64,000 bases of DNA from Streptococcus zalophi (GTDB taxonomy: Bacteria > Bacillota > Bacilli > Lactobacillales > Streptococcaceae): NCBI RefSeq assembly GCF_016481285.1, contig NZ_JAENBP010000004.1, forward strand, positions 93,673 through 157,672, given 5' to 3'. The notes beneath the pieces are model-generated. The model was not told the DNA's origin and did not search any database. It saw nothing but the letters and a program-made list of their open reading frames with translations. Every line of letters starts with the position of its first letter. Within the stretch, counting starts at the first letter, position 1. The position numbers and the translations under genes are program-made. This document shows positions 46,361 through 57,780 of the stretch, piece after piece.

Positions 46361-46790
46361 GAAAGCGAGACACGATTACCATATTATTGACACCTACGAA
46401 ACAGGAATTGTTCTAACAGGAACAGAAATTAAAAGTGTCAGAGCTGCTAGAATCACCTTAAAAGATGGTTTTGCCCAAATTAAAAATGGTGAAGTTTGGC
46501 TAAATAATGTACATATCACCCCATATGAACAAGGGAACATCTGGAACCAAGACCCTGATAGAACCCGTAAATTACTGCTAAAACGTCGAGAAATTGAAAA
46601 AATTGAAAAAGAATTAAAAGGGACTGGGATGACCTTGGTTCCTTTGAAAGTCTACCTTAAAAATGGTTTTGCCAAGGTTTTGATTGGTTTAGCAAAAGGT
46701 AAGCATGACTATGATAAACGTGAATCTATCAAGCGTCGTGAGCAAGAAAGAGACATTAAACGTCAGATGAAACAATTTAACAAACGCTAA
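46323..46790 (+). CDS. smpB: SsrA-binding protein SmpB
   Basis: tmRNA partner in ribosome rescue. The 155-residue protein has [29 protein letters not shown] in parts, the [11 protein letters not shown] motif and the basic C-terminal tail. The start lies inside rnr, with AAGGAGGAGG at 46311-46320, one of the strongest ribosome sites in the window. Confidence 0.97.
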   Translation: MVKEEGKLVAQNKKARHDYHIIDTYETGIVLTGTEIKSVRAARITLKDGFAQIKNGEVWLNNVHITPYEQGNIWNQDPDRTRKLLLKRREIEKIEKELKGTGMTLVPLKVYLKNGFAKVLIGLAKGKHDYDKRESIKRREQERDIKRQMKQFNKR

Positions 46791-46901
46791 GGTAAAAACG
46801 ATTGTTATTGTTCTAATGTTTGAATTGTAAATAAGTATTTAAAATAAAAAGATAAATAAGTGATAGAGTAGACATTGCCAGCTAGTCCTTGTGAAATAAA
46901 C

Positions 46902-46930
46902 TTGAAAAAATGATCGATTTTTGATAGACT
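46902..46930 (+). promoter_or_regulatory. gmk promoter
   Basis: TTGAAA (46902-46907), 17-nt spacer, TAGACT (46925-46930). Confidence 0.6.
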
Positions 46931-46932
46931 AA

Positions 46933-47586
<654 letters not shown>

Positions 47587-47607
47587 TATAGAAAAGAGAT
47601 CAAACTT

Positions 47608-47925
47608 ATGATGTTAAAACCTTCCATTGATACTTTATTAGATAAAGTACCATCTAAATATTCACTTTGTGTGCTTCAAGCTAAAAGAGCTCATGAGTTA
47701 GAGATGGGAGCATCTCCAACACAAGACTTTAAATCAGTGAAGTCAACCTTACGTGCTTTAGAAGAAATTGAGTCAGGAAATGTTGTGATTCATCCAGATC
47801 CCGTTGCAAAACGTGCAGCAGTACGAGCTAAGATTGAAGCAGAACGACTTGCTAAAGAAGCTGAAGAACGTAAGATAAAAGAACAAATTGCAAAAGAAAA
47901 AGAAGAAGAAGGTGAAAAAATCTAA
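47608..47925 (+). CDS. rpoZ: RNA polymerase omega subunit
   Basis: Small polymerase assembly subunit. The 105-residue protein has [18 protein letters not shown] and the [18 protein letters not shown] segment; the tail is a charged Lys/Glu helix common in streptococci. Two adjacent ATG codons start it. The terminator folds over the stop codon. Confidence 0.94.
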   Translation: MMLKPSIDTLLDKVPSKYSLCVLQAKRAHELEMGASPTQDFKSVKSTLRALEEIESGNVVIHPDPVAKRAAVRAKIEAERLAKEAEERKIKEQIAKEKEEEGEKI

Positions 47926-47949
47926 GATTGCTATCAATCTTAGATTTTT
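47917..47949 (+). terminator. Intrinsic terminator overlapping the rpoZ stop
   Basis: AAAATCTAAGATTG and CAATCTTAGATTTT form a perfect stem with a 4-nt loop; the TAA stop lies in the left arm. priA starts 17 nt later, so some readthrough may be needed. Confidence 0.85.
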
Positions 47950-47965
47950 CGTATGGAGGTAGCTA

Positions 47966-50347
47966 ATGAAAAAAACAGCTCAAGTCATTGTTGATATTCC
48001 TTCAATGCAAACAGATAAACCTTTTTCATACAGTATTCCAGATCACTTGCTTGATCTTGTTGCCGTTGGTTCAAGAGTTCATGTCCCTTTTGGTCGAGCA
48101 AATCGATTACTACAAGGCTTTGTCCTTGATATTACTCTTTCTGAGTCTGACGAGTTAAAAGAAGTTGTTAGTGTATTAGATTTTATGCCAGTTCTTAATA
48201 AAGAACAACTGTTTTTGGCAACTGAAATGAGAAAAACAGTCTTTTCTTATAAAGTATCAATCCTAAAAGCAATGATTCCTAACCTCCTTAATTCTAATTA
48301 TGATAAACGGTTGACACCTAGAGAGAGTCTTAGCCAAGAAGATGCCAAACTCATTTTCAAAGAGAAAGAAGATGTTTTGTTTTCATCTCTTTCAGAAGAA
48401 GTACAAAAAAGAAGTCTTAAGCTAATTGCTTCAGGGCAAATTTCAGTAACCTATGAAGCCAAAGATAAAAAAACGATAAAAGTTGAAAAGTATTATGACA
48501 TTTCAAAAGCACTATCACAAGTAGAGATTTCTAATCGTGCAAAGAAACGTCTTGCATTGAAAGAATATCTACTGACCCAAAAAGAAAAAGGGAAATTATC
48601 AGACCTTTATCAACAATTTTCAAGAAATGTTGTCAACTATTTTATTGATCATCAGCTTATCACAATTTCTGAAATTGAAATTAATCGTAATCAAAATTAC
48701 TTTGATGCCATTTCTAAAACAGATTTTTTACAACTCAATAAGCAACAAAAAGAGATTGTTGATGAGATTGTTGCTCATGTTGGAAAACCTAATAAACCTT
48801 ATCTTTTAGAGGGTATTACAGGTAGTGGAAAAACAGAAGTCTACCTTCATGTGATTGATCAGGTTTTAAAAATGGGAAAAACAGCTATTGTTTTAGTCCC
48901 TGAAATCTCTTTAACGCCACAAATGACTAGTCGCTTTATTTCACGTTTTGGTCATCAAGTGGCGATTATGCACTCTGGCTTGTCTGAAGGTGAAAAATTT
49001 GATGAATGGCGAAAGATTAAAAACAAAGAAGCCAAGGTCGTCGTTGGTGCTAGGTCAGCCATTTTTGCTCCACTAGATAATATTGGAGCCATTATTATTG
49101 ATGAGGAGCATGAATCTTCCTATAAACAAGATTCTAATCCAAGATATCACGCGCGTGATGTTGCTCTCATAAGAGCCAAATATCACCAAGCAGTTTTGGT
49201 AATGGGAAGTGCAACACCAAGTATAGAAAGTCGCGCACGTGCTAGTAAAGAGGTTTATCATTTTCTTCAGTTGACAAAAAGAGCAACGCCAAATGCAACC
49301 ATTCCTAAAGTGACAGTGGTTGACTTTAGGGATTATGTTGGTCAACAAGAATTGAGTAACTATACTCCATTATTACTTGAAAAGATAGCTGATCGTCTCA
49401 ATAAAAAAGAGCAAAGTATTTTAATGCTAAATAGACGAGGGTATTCTAGTTTTATCATGTGTCGGGAGTGTGCTTATGTTGATGAATGTCCAAATTGCGA
49501 CATTTCATTAACGCTTCACATGTCGACAAAAACAATGAATTGCCACTACTGTGGTTTTTCAAAGGCGATTCCAAGAACCTGTCCAAACTGTGGTAGTTCA
49601 AGTATTAGATATTATGGAACAGGGACTCAAAAAGCTTATGATGAATTACAACAAGCCTTTCCAACTGCTAAAATTTTAAGGATGGATGTCGATACAACAA
49701 GAAAAAAAGGAGCACATGAATCTCTTTTAGCACAGTTTGAAAAACAAGAAGCCGATATTCTCTTAGGAACTCAAATGATTGCTAAGGGCCTTGATTTTCC
49801 TAACGTCACTCTTGTTGGTGTTTTAAATGCTGATACCTCACTTAATCTCCCAGATTTTCGTGCCTCTGAAAAAACATTTCAGCTCTTAACCCAAGTTGCT
49901 GGTCGAGCAGGTCGTTCTGATAAATCTGGGGAAGTGATTATCCAAACCTACAATCCTAATCATTATGCTATTCAATTAGCTCAACAACAAGATTATGAAA
50001 GTTTTTATCGCTATGAAATGACACTAAGACACCAACTCGGGTACCCACCTTATTATTTTACGATTGGTTTAACCTTGTCACATCGTAGTGAAGAAGAAGC
50101 CATTAAAAAATCATATCAGGTCTTGGATATCCTGAAAAATCAACTCAGCGATCAAGTGACCATTCTTGGTCCAACACCAAAACCTGTTGCAAGAACCAAT
50201 AATTATTATCACTACCAGTTAATAGTCAAGTATCGTTTTGAAGAGCATTTAGAAAAAGCAATGAATCGTATTTTAGAATTGACGCAAGACAAAGAAAATA
50301 AACACTTGCGTTTAGCTATTGATTACGAACCTCAAAACTTTATGTAG
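47966..50347 (+). CDS. priA: Primosomal replication restart helicase PriA
   Basis: Restarts collapsed replication forks. The 793-residue protein has an N-terminal DNA-binding region (1-110), Walker A GITGSGKTEVY near 280, DEEHESSYKQ, a zinc region with cysteine pairs (CREC, CPNC, CHYC, CPNC, about 495-545) and QVAGRAGR motif VI. Complete with normal length. Confidence 0.96.
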   Translation: MKKTAQVIVDIPSMQTDKPFSYSIPDHLLDLVAVGSRVHVPFGRANRLLQGFVLDITLSESDELKEVVSVLDFMPVLNKEQLFLATEMRKTVFSYKVSILKAMIPNLLNSNYDKRLTPRESLSQEDAKLIFKEKEDVLFSSLSEEVQKRSLKLIASGQISVTYEAKDKKTIKVEKYYDISKALSQVEISNRAKKRLALKEYLLTQKEKGKLSDLYQQFSRNVVNYFIDHQLITISEIEINRNQNYFDAISKTDFLQLNKQQKEIVDEIVAHVGKPNKPYLLEGITGSGKTEVYLHVIDQVLKMGKTAIVLVPEISLTPQMTSRFISRFGHQVAIMHSGLSEGEKFDEWRKIKNKEAKVVVGARSAIFAPLDNIGAIIIDEEHESSYKQDSNPRYHARDVALIRAKYHQAVLVMGSATPSIESRARASKEVYHFLQLTKRATPNATIPKVTVVDFRDYVGQQELSNYTPLLLEKIADRLNKKEQSILMLNRRGYSSFIMCRECAYVDECPNCDISLTLHMSTKTMNCHYCGFSKAIPRTCPNCGSSSIRYYGTGTQKAYDELQQAFPTAKILRMDVDTTRKKGAHESLLAQFEKQEADILLGTQMIAKGLDFPNVTLVGVLNADTSLNLPDFRASEKTFQLLTQVAGRAGRSDKSGEVIIQTYNPNHYAIQLAQQQDYESFYRYEMTLRHQLGYPPYYFTIGLTLSHRSEEEAIKKSYQVLDILKNQLSDQVTILGPTPKPVARTNNYYHYQLIVKYRFEEHLEKAMNRILELTQDKENKHLRLAIDYEPQNFM

Positions 50348-50360
50348 CTTGTCAGTCTTA

Positions 50361-50369
50361 TGCTATAAT
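50361..50369 (+). promoter_or_regulatory. Extended -10 promoter of fmt-rsmB-stp-stk
   Basis: TGCTATAAT (TATAAT 50364-50369), 26 nt before fmt. Confidence 0.6.
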
Positions 50370-50395
50370 AGTTTGGATAAGGAAAGGGAAGTATA

Positions 50396-51331
50396 ATGAC
50401 AAAACTAATTTTTATGGGGACTCCTGATTTTTCAGCGACTGTTTTAGAAGGGCTACTAACCCAGCCACAGTATGATATTCTTGCAGTGGTCACTCAGCCT
50501 GATAGGGCCGTTGGACGCAAAAAAGAAATCAAAATGACGCCAGTAAAAAATCTTGCTTTACTGCATGGCATTCCTGTTTATCAGCCAGAAAGACTATCCA
50601 ACAGCCAAGAACTTGATCAACTAATGACCTTGGGAGCTGATGGGATTGTTACAGCTGCTTTTGGTCAATTTTTACCAGAAAAACTCCTAAAATCAGTAGA
50701 CTTTGCGATTAATGTTCATGCTTCTCTTCTACCCAAATACCGAGGAGGGGCTCCGATTCATTACGCTCTGATGAATGATGAAAAAGAAACTGGAGTGACC
50801 ATCATGGAAATGGTCAAACAAATGGATGCAGGTGCGATGATTGCAAAGGCCAAACTAGCTATCACAGATGAGGATAATGTTGGCACCTTATTTGACAAAT
50901 TAGCCATTATCGGTAGAGATTTGCTGTTAGAGAGTTTACCAGCTTATATTAAAGGAGAATTAAAACCAATCGCTCAAGAAGAAGATAAGGCGACATTTTC
51001 ACCCAATATTACCCCAGAAGAAGAACAAATAGACTGGCAGAAACCTGCAAGAACCATTTTTAATCAAATTAGAGGGATGTACCCGTGGCCTGTGGCCTAC
51101 ACCTTTTTAAATGCCAAACGCTTTAAAATTTATGAAGCCAGTGAAGTTTCAGGTGAGGGTCATCCAGGAACAATCATTAAGAAAACAAAAAAAGAACTGA
51201 TTGTTGCTGCTGGCAAAGGGGCCATTTCATTAAAGAGTGTGCAACTAGCAGGAAAACCAAGAATGTCTGTTAGTGATTTTCTAAATGGAGTTGGAAGAAC
51301 GATTGAAGTAGGTGATGTTTTTGGTGAGTAA
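50396..51331 (+). CDS. fmt: Methionyl-tRNA formyltransferase
   Basis: Formylates initiator Met-tRNA using 10-formyl-THF. The 311-residue protein has [14 protein letters not shown], the catalytic [16 protein letters not shown] (about 109-124) and the C-terminal tRNA-binding domain. AGGAAAGGGAAG upstream. Overlaps rsmB. Confidence 0.97.
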   Translation: MTKLIFMGTPDFSATVLEGLLTQPQYDILAVVTQPDRAVGRKKEIKMTPVKNLALLHGIPVYQPERLSNSQELDQLMTLGADGIVTAAFGQFLPEKLLKSVDFAINVHASLLPKYRGGAPIHYALMNDEKETGVTIMEMVKQMDAGAMIAKAKLAITDEDNVGTLFDKLAIIGRDLLLESLPAYIKGELKPIAQEEDKATFSPNITPEEEQIDWQKPARTIFNQIRGMYPWPVAYTFLNAKRFKIYEASEVSGEGHPGTIIKKTKKELIVAAGKGAISLKSVQLAGKPRMSVSDFLNGVGRTIEVGDVFGE

Positions 51332-52643
51332 ATGGAAAAAAATGCCTAGAGGTAAAGCACTAGAAATGTTAACTGCTATCTTTGAAGAAGGTGCTTATTC
51401 TAATATTCTCCTAAATCAAAACTTAGAGAAAAGTCAATTAGGAGATAAAGATAAGGCGCTTATCACCGAACTAGTTTATGGAACCGTCTCTCGAAAAATC
51501 ACTTTAGAATGGTATCTTTCTCATTTTATTGAAGACCGTGATAAATTAGAGCCTTGGCTCTATCATCTTTTGATGATGAGTCTTTATCAAATCATCTATC
51601 TCGATAAAATACCAGATCATGCTATTGTCAACGATGCTGTTGTTATCGCTAAAGATAGAGGTAAAAATAGAGGCAAAGAGAAGTTGGTTAATGCTGTTCT
51701 TCGTCAATTTTTAAGAACAAAAAGACCAGATTTTCAAGCCATAAAACGTATCAACAAACGTTATTCCATCCAATATTCTGTACCTGTCTGGTTGGTGAAA
51801 AAAATGATTGCCCAATATGGCGAAAAAAAAGCAGTTGCCATTTTTGAAAGTCTTTTTGTACGCAATAAAACCAGTTTTCGTGTCACAAATCCAGAAAAAA
51901 TAACAGAAATAGCTGACTTTTTAGAAGCCAGTTCATCACTTTTATCGCCGGTTGGTTTAGTGAAATCGTCAGGAAATGTAACAAGAACAGATTATTTTAG
52001 AAATGGTGAGATAACCATTCAAGACGAATCTAGTCAACTTGTTGCTCCTACTCTAGAAATAAAAGGTGATGAAACTATTCTTGACGCCTGTAGTGCTCCT
52101 GGTGGAAAAACAGTTCATATGGCTACTTATTTAACCAGTGGTCAGATTACTGCCCTAGATATTTATGACCATAAACTGGAATTAGTAAGAGAAAATGCTA
52201 TTCGCATGAACGTTTCTGACAAGATTAACACTCAGCAATTAGACGCAACAACTGTGCATAAACATTTTCCAAAAGATAGCTTTGACAAAATTTTAGTTGA
52301 TGCTCCCTGTTCAGGAATAGGACTTATTCGTCGTAAACCAGAGATTAAATATCAAAAAAAAGAACAAGATTTAGTCGATTTACAAAAGATTCAGTTACAA
52401 ATCCTAGCTAGTGTTTGTCAAACACTACGAAAAGGTGGTATAATAACCTATAGTACTTGTACACTATTTGAAGAAGAAAATAATCAGGTGATTTCTCAAT
52501 TTTTAGAAACACACCCTAATTTTAAACAAGTCGCATTAACACATCCTCTTAAGGATATTACTAAAAATGGCTTTATAAGTATCACCCCGGAACAATACCA
52601 TACAGATGGTTTCTTTATCGGGCAAATAAAACGTATTTCATAG
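51324..52643 (+). CDS. rsmB: 16S rRNA (cytosine967-C5)-methyltransferase
   Basis: Two-domain enzyme: N-terminal NusB-like RNA-binding domain (1-140) and a SAM methyltransferase domain with [10 protein letters not shown], the catalytic cysteine motif [14 protein letters not shown] and the second cysteine in [11 protein letters not shown]. Several in-frame starts exist (GTG 51312, ATG 51315, GTG 51324); GTG 51324 is preferred because AGGTGA (51310-51315) is well spaced. It overlaps fmt by 8 bp. Confidence 0.94.
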   Translation: MSKWKKMPRGKALEMLTAIFEEGAYSNILLNQNLEKSQLGDKDKALITELVYGTVSRKITLEWYLSHFIEDRDKLEPWLYHLLMMSLYQIIYLDKIPDHAIVNDAVVIAKDRGKNRGKEKLVNAVLRQFLRTKRPDFQAIKRINKRYSIQYSVPVWLVKKMIAQYGEKKAVAIFESLFVRNKTSFRVTNPEKITEIADFLEASSSLLSPVGLVKSSGNVTRTDYFRNGEITIQDESSQLVAPTLEIKGDETILDACSAPGGKTVHMATYLTSGQITALDIYDHKLELVRENAIRMNVSDKINTQQLDATTVHKHFPKDSFDKILVDAPCSGIGLIRRKPEIKYQKKEQDLVDLQKIQLQILASVCQTLRKGGIITYSTCTLFEEENNQVISQFLETHPNFKQVALTHPLKDITKNGFISITPEQYHTDGFFIGQIKRIS

Positions 52644-52684
52644 TTTGAAAGGAGACTGACAAAGTCAGAAAAAGTATGAATCAT

Positions 52685-53422
52685 ATGAAAATTTCATTGT
52701 TAACAGATATTGGGCAGAAGCGCTCAAATAATCAAGATTATATCAATAAATTTGATAATAAAAGTGGGATTACTCTCATTATTTTAGCCGATGGGATGGG
52801 AGGTCATAGAGCTGGAAATATTGCCAGTGAAATGACTGTCACTGATTTAGGTCGTGAGTGGGTTAATACTGATTTTACTGAACTTAATCAGATAAAAGAT
52901 TGGCTCATTTCCATTATTGAAATTGAAAACAAAAAAATCCATGATTTAGGTAGATCAGAAGATTATAAAGGGATGGGAACAACTATTGAGGCAGTGGCTA
53001 TCGTTGATAAAAACGCCTTGTTTGCCCATGTCGGTGATTCAAGAATCGGTCTTGTTAGAAATGGAGAGTATATTCAGCTAACAAGCGATCATTCTTTGGT
53101 GAATGAACTCGTTAAAGCTGGTCAGCTAACTGAGGAAGAAGCTTCTATTCACCCACAAAAAAATATTATCACCCAATCAATTGGTCAAGCAGCACCTGTT
53201 GAGCCAGATTTAGGTGTTCAAATTCTTGAAGAAAATGACTATCTCTTGATAAATAGTGATGGTCTGACCAATATGTTGCCAAATGAAAAAATTGTGTCAG
53301 TATTGGCTGAGGATTTGAGCCTAGATGAAAAAACAGAAAAATTAGTTGAGATGGCTAATGAGGCGGGTGGTCTAGATAACATCACCATAGCTCTCGTTAA
53401 GATTGAAAGAGAGGAAACCTAA
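52685..53422 (+). CDS. stp: PP2C-type serine/threonine phosphatase
   Basis: Reverses phosphorylation by the adjacent kinase Stk. The 245-residue protein has metal-binding [16 protein letters not shown] near 37, HVGDSRIGL around 118 and the C-terminal [11 protein letters not shown]. The family start [13 protein letters not shown] gives ATG 52685; an ATG 9 nt upstream is possible, and neither has a strong ribosome site. The stop overlaps the stk start by one base (TAATG). Confidence 0.95.
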   Translation: MKISLLTDIGQKRSNNQDYINKFDNKSGITLIILADGMGGHRAGNIASEMTVTDLGREWVNTDFTELNQIKDWLISIIEIENKKIHDLGRSEDYKGMGTTIEAVAIVDKNALFAHVGDSRIGLVRNGEYIQLTSDHSLVNELVKAGQLTEEEASIHPQKNIITQSIGQAAPVEPDLGVQILEENDYLLINSDGLTNMLPNEKIVSVLAEDLSLDEKTEKLVEMANEAGGLDNITIALVKIEREET

Positions 53423-55281
53423 TGATCCAGATAGGAAAATTATTTGCTGGGCGATATAGAATCCTCAAATCAATTGGTCGTGGGGGGATGGCTGATGTTT
53501 ATTTAGCAAATGATTTGATTTTGGATAATGAAGAAGTAGCCATCAAGGTGCTTCGAACCAACTATCAAACAGATCATGTAGCGGTAGCTCGCTTCCAACG
53601 TGAAGCAAAAGCTATGGCTGAACTGAATCACCCCAATATTGTTGCGATAAGAGATATTGGAGAAGAAGAAGGTCAACAATTCCTCGTGATGGAGTATGTT
53701 GACGGCCCAGATTTAAAAAAATTCATCAAAGAACATGCGCCACTATCCAACCAAAAAGTGGTATCAATTATGACGCAAGTCCTATCAGCAATGACACTTG
53801 CTCACCAAAAAGGTATTATTCACCGTGATTTAAAACCACAAAATATCTTGCTCACGGCAGATGGAATGGCTAAGGTAACCGATTTTGGTATTGCAGTTGC
53901 TTTTGCTGAGACTAGTCTAACACAAACCAATTCTATGTTGGGTAGTGTGCATTACCTGTCTCCAGAACAAGCAAGAGGTTCTAAAGCCACCGTTCAAAGT
54001 GATATTTATGCTATGGGAATTATGCTCTTTGAGATGCTGACAGGTCACATTCCCTATGATGGTGATAGTGCTGTCACGATAGCTTTGCAACATTTCCAAA
54101 ATCCTCTACCATCTATCATGGCAGAGAATTTAAATGTGCCACAATCTCTTGAAAATGTTGTTATTAAAGCAACAGCAAAAAAACTTGAAAATCGTTATTC
54201 TTCAACGGTCGAAATGAGTAGTGATTTAACAGCTGCTCTAGATCCTAAAAGAATTAAAGAGAAAAAAGTTATTTTTGAGCAACAGACAGATACCAAAGTT
54301 TTACCAAAATTCACTTCTAGTACAGCAACAATTCCTGCAAACCAGTTGTTAAAAGCGCAGACAGAAACACAAGAATTAAAAGAAGTGGTTAAGGAGAAAA
54401 AAATTAAGAAAAATCCATTTTTGTCAACTGCATTAAAGTTGTTCTTTGGATTAGTAATCTTAGTTATTGTTGGTTTTGCCTACCTTGTTTTAACACAACC
54501 TGGTACAGAAAAAATTCCTGATGTTGAGAATAAAACTTTGGCAGTTGCCCAGGACATGATTAGAGACGCTGGTTTTTCTGTTGGCGAAGTGATTGAAGTT
54601 GAAAGTGAAACAGTAGAAGAAGGTCATGTTGTAAGAACCAATCCATCAGCTGGTGTTAGTAGACGTAAAGGGTCTGATGTTGATATCTATATCTCAATTG
54701 GTAATACAACATTTATTATGGAAAATTACGTGGGTCAACCCTATCAAATTATTGTTGATTCACTGGTTCAGAACTTTGGTGTTCCACGAGATAATATCAT
54801 GATTAAAGAGGTTCCGACAACAGAATTTGCCAAAGATACTATTGTTGCACAAACACCTACCCCAGGAAAAACTTATAACCCGAAGGGCTCGTCTAAAATC
54901 ACCTTAGAAGTAGCTGTTAATGATTCTATTATCATGCCAAATATTACAGGTGATACTTATGGAAATGCCCTTAATATCTTGAAAGATCTTGGTGTTTCAA
55001 CATCTCGCATTAAGACCTTTGTGGCAAGTAATGCAGGCTACGTTGAAGTGAAATCTCCACCAACATCTAGTTTGATTGTTGCTCAAGAACCATACTATGG
55101 GGCAGAGATTATTCTCTCTGCAAAAGATGATATTATCATCTATCTTCAACCAACAAATGATGAAGAAACAAGTAAAGAAAAAACGGAGAATAAAACAACT
55201 GAAACACCAACAACAGAAAGTCAAAGAACAACGACAACTACAGAAGAAACAACACCTTCTCAAGAAGAAGCAACCCCATAA
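53422..55281 (+). CDS. stk: Serine/threonine protein kinase with PASTA domains
   Basis: Membrane kinase sensing cell-wall fragments; controls division, wall synthesis and virulence in streptococci. The 619-residue protein has the Gly loop GRGGMADVY, Lys42 in [14 protein letters not shown] with Asp136, DFG with Asp154, a single membrane helix (336-358), then three extracellular PASTA repeats (about 363-430, 431-502, 503-580) and a Thr/Glu-rich tail. Pneumococcal StkP has four PASTA repeats. Confidence 0.96.
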   Translation: MIQIGKLFAGRYRILKSIGRGGMADVYLANDLILDNEEVAIKVLRTNYQTDHVAVARFQREAKAMAELNHPNIVAIRDIGEEEGQQFLVMEYVDGPDLKKFIKEHAPLSNQKVVSIMTQVLSAMTLAHQKGIIHRDLKPQNILLTADGMAKVTDFGIAVAFAETSLTQTNSMLGSVHYLSPEQARGSKATVQSDIYAMGIMLFEMLTGHIPYDGDSAVTIALQHFQNPLPSIMAENLNVPQSLENVVIKATAKKLENRYSSTVEMSSDLTAALDPKRIKEKKVIFEQQTDTKVLPKFTSSTATIPANQLLKAQTETQELKEVVKEKKIKKNPFLSTALKLFFGLVILVIVGFAYLVLTQPGTEKIPDVENKTLAVAQDMIRDAGFSVGEVIEVESETVEEGHVVRTNPSAGVSRRKGSDVDIYISIGNTTFIMENYVGQPYQIIVDSLVQNFGVPRDNIMIKEVPTTEFAKDTIVAQTPTPGKTYNPKGSSKITLEVAVNDSIIMPNITGDTYGNALNILKDLGVSTSRIKTFVASNAGYVEVKSPPTSSLIVAQEPYYGAEIILSAKDDIIIYLQPTNDEETSKEKTENKTTETPTTESQRTTTTTEETTPSQEEATP

Positions 55282-55284
55282 TAT

Positions 55285-55338
55285 TATCTTTAGGTTGGTG
55301 CCCCCTTGTTAGGGGGCATCACCTAAAGATATTTTTTT
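55285..55338 (+). terminator. Strong long-stem terminator after stk
   Basis: A stem of about 21 bp (TATCTTTAGGTTGGTGCCCCC with its partner at 55312-55331) closed by a short loop and followed by T residues; the strongest hairpin in the window. Confidence 0.92.
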
Positions 55339-55413
55339 GATGGGTAGAAGATGAATTTTTCTTATTTTTTTGTTAAAATGACAAAAATAGACCACTATGA
55401 TATGAGGAGTCCT

Positions 55414-56112
55414 ATGAGAAAGTTTCAATTTTTTTTAATTATTGAAAGTGTTTTAATTGCTTTAGCTTTTATGACAATCCTTTCAAATGATTTAACAGGC
55501 TTTGTATTGATTGTTGTCTTGACCTTACTAGCTTTGAGATTTTATAATCGTGATAATCGTAGTAATTTTTTCTTAACAACCAGTCTTTTGTTATTCTTTT
55601 TAATTTTGATGTTGAATCCTTATGTGATTACTGCCATTATTTTAGCCATCTTATATATGATTATTAATCATTTCTCACAAGTTAAACGAAAAAATCGTTA
55701 TGCATTGATTAAATTTCAAGAACGTCGTTTATCTAGTAAACCAATGGCTAATCAATGGATAGGTAATAATAATCATCTCAATTCTTCCGTTTATGCTTTT
55801 GATGATATTAATATTATTCGTTTAAGTGGTACAGACACTATTGATTTGAGTCAAGTCATTATGACAGGACATGATAATATCATTCTCATCCGCAAAATTT
55901 ACGGACCAACTATTATCAAAGTTCCTATTGACGTTGGGATTAAATTAGACATTAGTAGTGTCTACGGCAGTGTTCAGTTTCTTGATTTTCCTGAGTATGA
56001 TTTACGAAATGAGACGATAAAATTCCAAGAAAAAGATTATGAAGACTCTGTTAAGACTGTTAAAATTGTGATTAGTGTTATCGCTGGAAATGTTGAGGTG
56101 AGACGTATATGA
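55414..56112 (+). CDS. liaF: LiaF, regulator of the LiaSR cell-envelope stress system
   Basis: Membrane protein that keeps LiaS inactive until envelope stress. The 232-residue protein has four N-terminal membrane helices (about 5-105) and a C-terminal DUF2154 beta-rich domain with IIRLSGTDTIDLSQVI and AGNVEVRRI. GAGGAG precedes ATG 55414; the frame extends upstream without a ribosome site. It overlaps liaS by 4 bp. Confidence 0.92.
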   Translation: MRKFQFFLIIESVLIALAFMTILSNDLTGFVLIVVLTLLALRFYNRDNRSNFFLTTSLLLFFLILMLNPYVITAIILAILYMIINHFSQVKRKNRYALIKFQERRLSSKPMANQWIGNNNHLNSSVYAFDDINIIRLSGTDTIDLSQVIMTGHDNIILIRKIYGPTIIKVPIDVGIKLDISSVYGSVQFLDFPEYDLRNETIKFQEKDYEDSVKTVKIVISVIAGNVEVRRI

Positions 56113-57116
56113 AAAAACATACTGTCCTTCTCTTGTTTCTCTATGCTGTTATTGCAATTTTATCAATTATCTACATTATTATTGATAGTTTAGGCCTTGA
56201 TATTGAACTTCTTGTGAGTAATCAATCTATCCTTATTAAGTTTATTTTTTCAACATTTTCTGTTATCATTTCTTTAACCTTCTTTTTACTGATTGTTTGG
56301 TTTATAATGGATGAATACAGTAAAAGACAATTGAATAATAACTTGAGACGCATTATTAATAATAAACCAATTGGTAAACAAAGTAGTAGTGAGTTGGGAA
56401 ATAACATTAGTCATTTATCTCATAAAATGAAGCATCTCGTTGCTAATTTACAAAGAACTGAAAATGCTTACATTCAAAACAGTGAAGAAATTGTTAAAAA
56501 AGAAAGACATCGTATTGCAAGAGATCTTCACGATACGGTCAGTCAAGAGTTGTTTGCTTCAGCATTGATTTTATCAGGTGTTTCTCAAAATATCGATCAG
56601 CTAGATAAGGAAAATCTTAAAAATCAGTTATTAACCGTAGAAAGCATTTTAACAGATGCTCAAAATGATTTGCGTGTGATGTTGTTACACCTAAGACCAA
56701 CGGAGTTGGAGGATAAAACACTTTCTGAAGGATTTGCCATGATTTTACAAGAATTAACGGATAAAAGTGGCATAAAAGTGGTCTATAAGGAAAACATTAA
56801 ACAATTACCTAAAGCCATAGAAGACAATCTCTTTAGGATAGCACAAGAATTTATCAGTAATACCTTAAAACACGCTAAAGCCAGTCAACTAGAAGTCTAT
56901 CTCAATCAAAAAGAGTCTGAAGTTCAATTGAAAATGGTTGATAATGGCCAAGGTTTTGATGTTGATCAAGCAAGAAGTCTTAGTTATGGTCTTAAAAACA
57001 TCGAAGAACGCGTTGATGATTTAGCAGGAACACTTGATATTAAAAGTGCTAAAGGAAGAGGAGTATCAATGGATATTCGTATGCCACTGATGCAAGAAGG
57101 AGAACAAGATGAGTAA
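56109..57116 (+). CDS. liaS: Sensor histidine kinase LiaS
   Basis: Envelope-stress sensor with two N-terminal membrane helices (about 5-26 and 43-68) and a very short extracellular loop (intramembrane-sensing type). His141 in ARDLHDTVSQ is the HisKA_3 phosphorylation site, and the ATPase domain has DNGQGF and GLKNIEERV. 335 residues. Overlaps liaR by 8 bp. Confidence 0.95.
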   Translation: MKKHTVLLLFLYAVIAILSIIYIIIDSLGLDIELLVSNQSILIKFIFSTFSVIISLTFFLLIVWFIMDEYSKRQLNNNLRRIINNKPIGKQSSSELGNNISHLSHKMKHLVANLQRTENAYIQNSEEIVKKERHRIARDLHDTVSQELFASALILSGVSQNIDQLDKENLKNQLLTVESILTDAQNDLRVMLLHLRPTELEDKTLSEGFAMILQELTDKSGIKVVYKENIKQLPKAIEDNLFRIAQEFISNTLKHAKASQLEVYLNQKESEVQLKMVDNGQGFDVDQARSLSYGLKNIEERVDDLAGTLDIKSAKGRGVSMDIRMPLMQEGEQDE

Positions 57117-57750
57117 GATAAAAGTCATTTTAGTTGATGATCATGAAATGGTAAGACTGGGTTTGAGTAGTTTTTTAAATATGCAACCAGACATAGAAGT
57201 TGTTGCAGAAGCAAAAAACGGTCTTGAAGGTGTTCATTTAGCCATAGAAAAAAAGCCAGACGTTATTGTTATGGATTTGGTTATGCCTGAGATGGATGGT
57301 GTCAAAGCGACACTAGAAATTTTAAAAGAGTGGAAAGAAGCTAAAATCTTAGTGCTTACTAGCTATCTTGACAATGAAAAGATTTATCCAGTAATAGAAG
57401 CTGGTGCTAGAGGCTATATGTTGAAGACATCAAGTGCTGTTGAAATATTACATGCTATTAAAAAAGTTTATAATGGTGAGCTAGCTATTGAGACAGAGGT
57501 TGATAAAAAATTCAAACATCATAAAGAACATCCAGAACTTCACGATGACTTAACAGCTAGAGAAAGAGATATTTTGAGTCTTTTAGTGAAAGGCTATGAT
57601 AATCAAACAATTGCTGATGAACTCTTTATCTCCCTAAAAACAGTAAAGACACATGTCTCAAATATTCTCTCAAAATTAAATGTTGATGACCGTACTCAAG
57701 CTGTTGTTTATGCCTTTCAACATCACTTAGTACCTGAGGATGATCAATAA
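57109..57750 (+). CDS. liaR: Response regulator LiaR
   Basis: NarL/FixJ-type regulator of the cell-wall stress regulon. The 213-residue protein has Asp56 in VMDLVMPEMDG as phosphoacceptor and a LuxR-type helix-turn-helix (LTARERDILSLLVKGYDNQTIADELF). Cognate partner of LiaS. Confidence 0.96.
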   Translation: MSKIKVILVDDHEMVRLGLSSFLNMQPDIEVVAEAKNGLEGVHLAIEKKPDVIVMDLVMPEMDGVKATLEILKEWKEAKILVLTSYLDNEKIYPVIEAGARGYMLKTSSAVEILHAIKKVYNGELAIETEVDKKFKHHKEHPELHDDLTARERDILSLLVKGYDNQTIADELFISLKTVKTHVSNILSKLNVDDRTQAVVYAFQHHLVPEDDQ

Positions 57751-57780
57751 TTAAATCAATACCAACAACGAAGGAGCCTT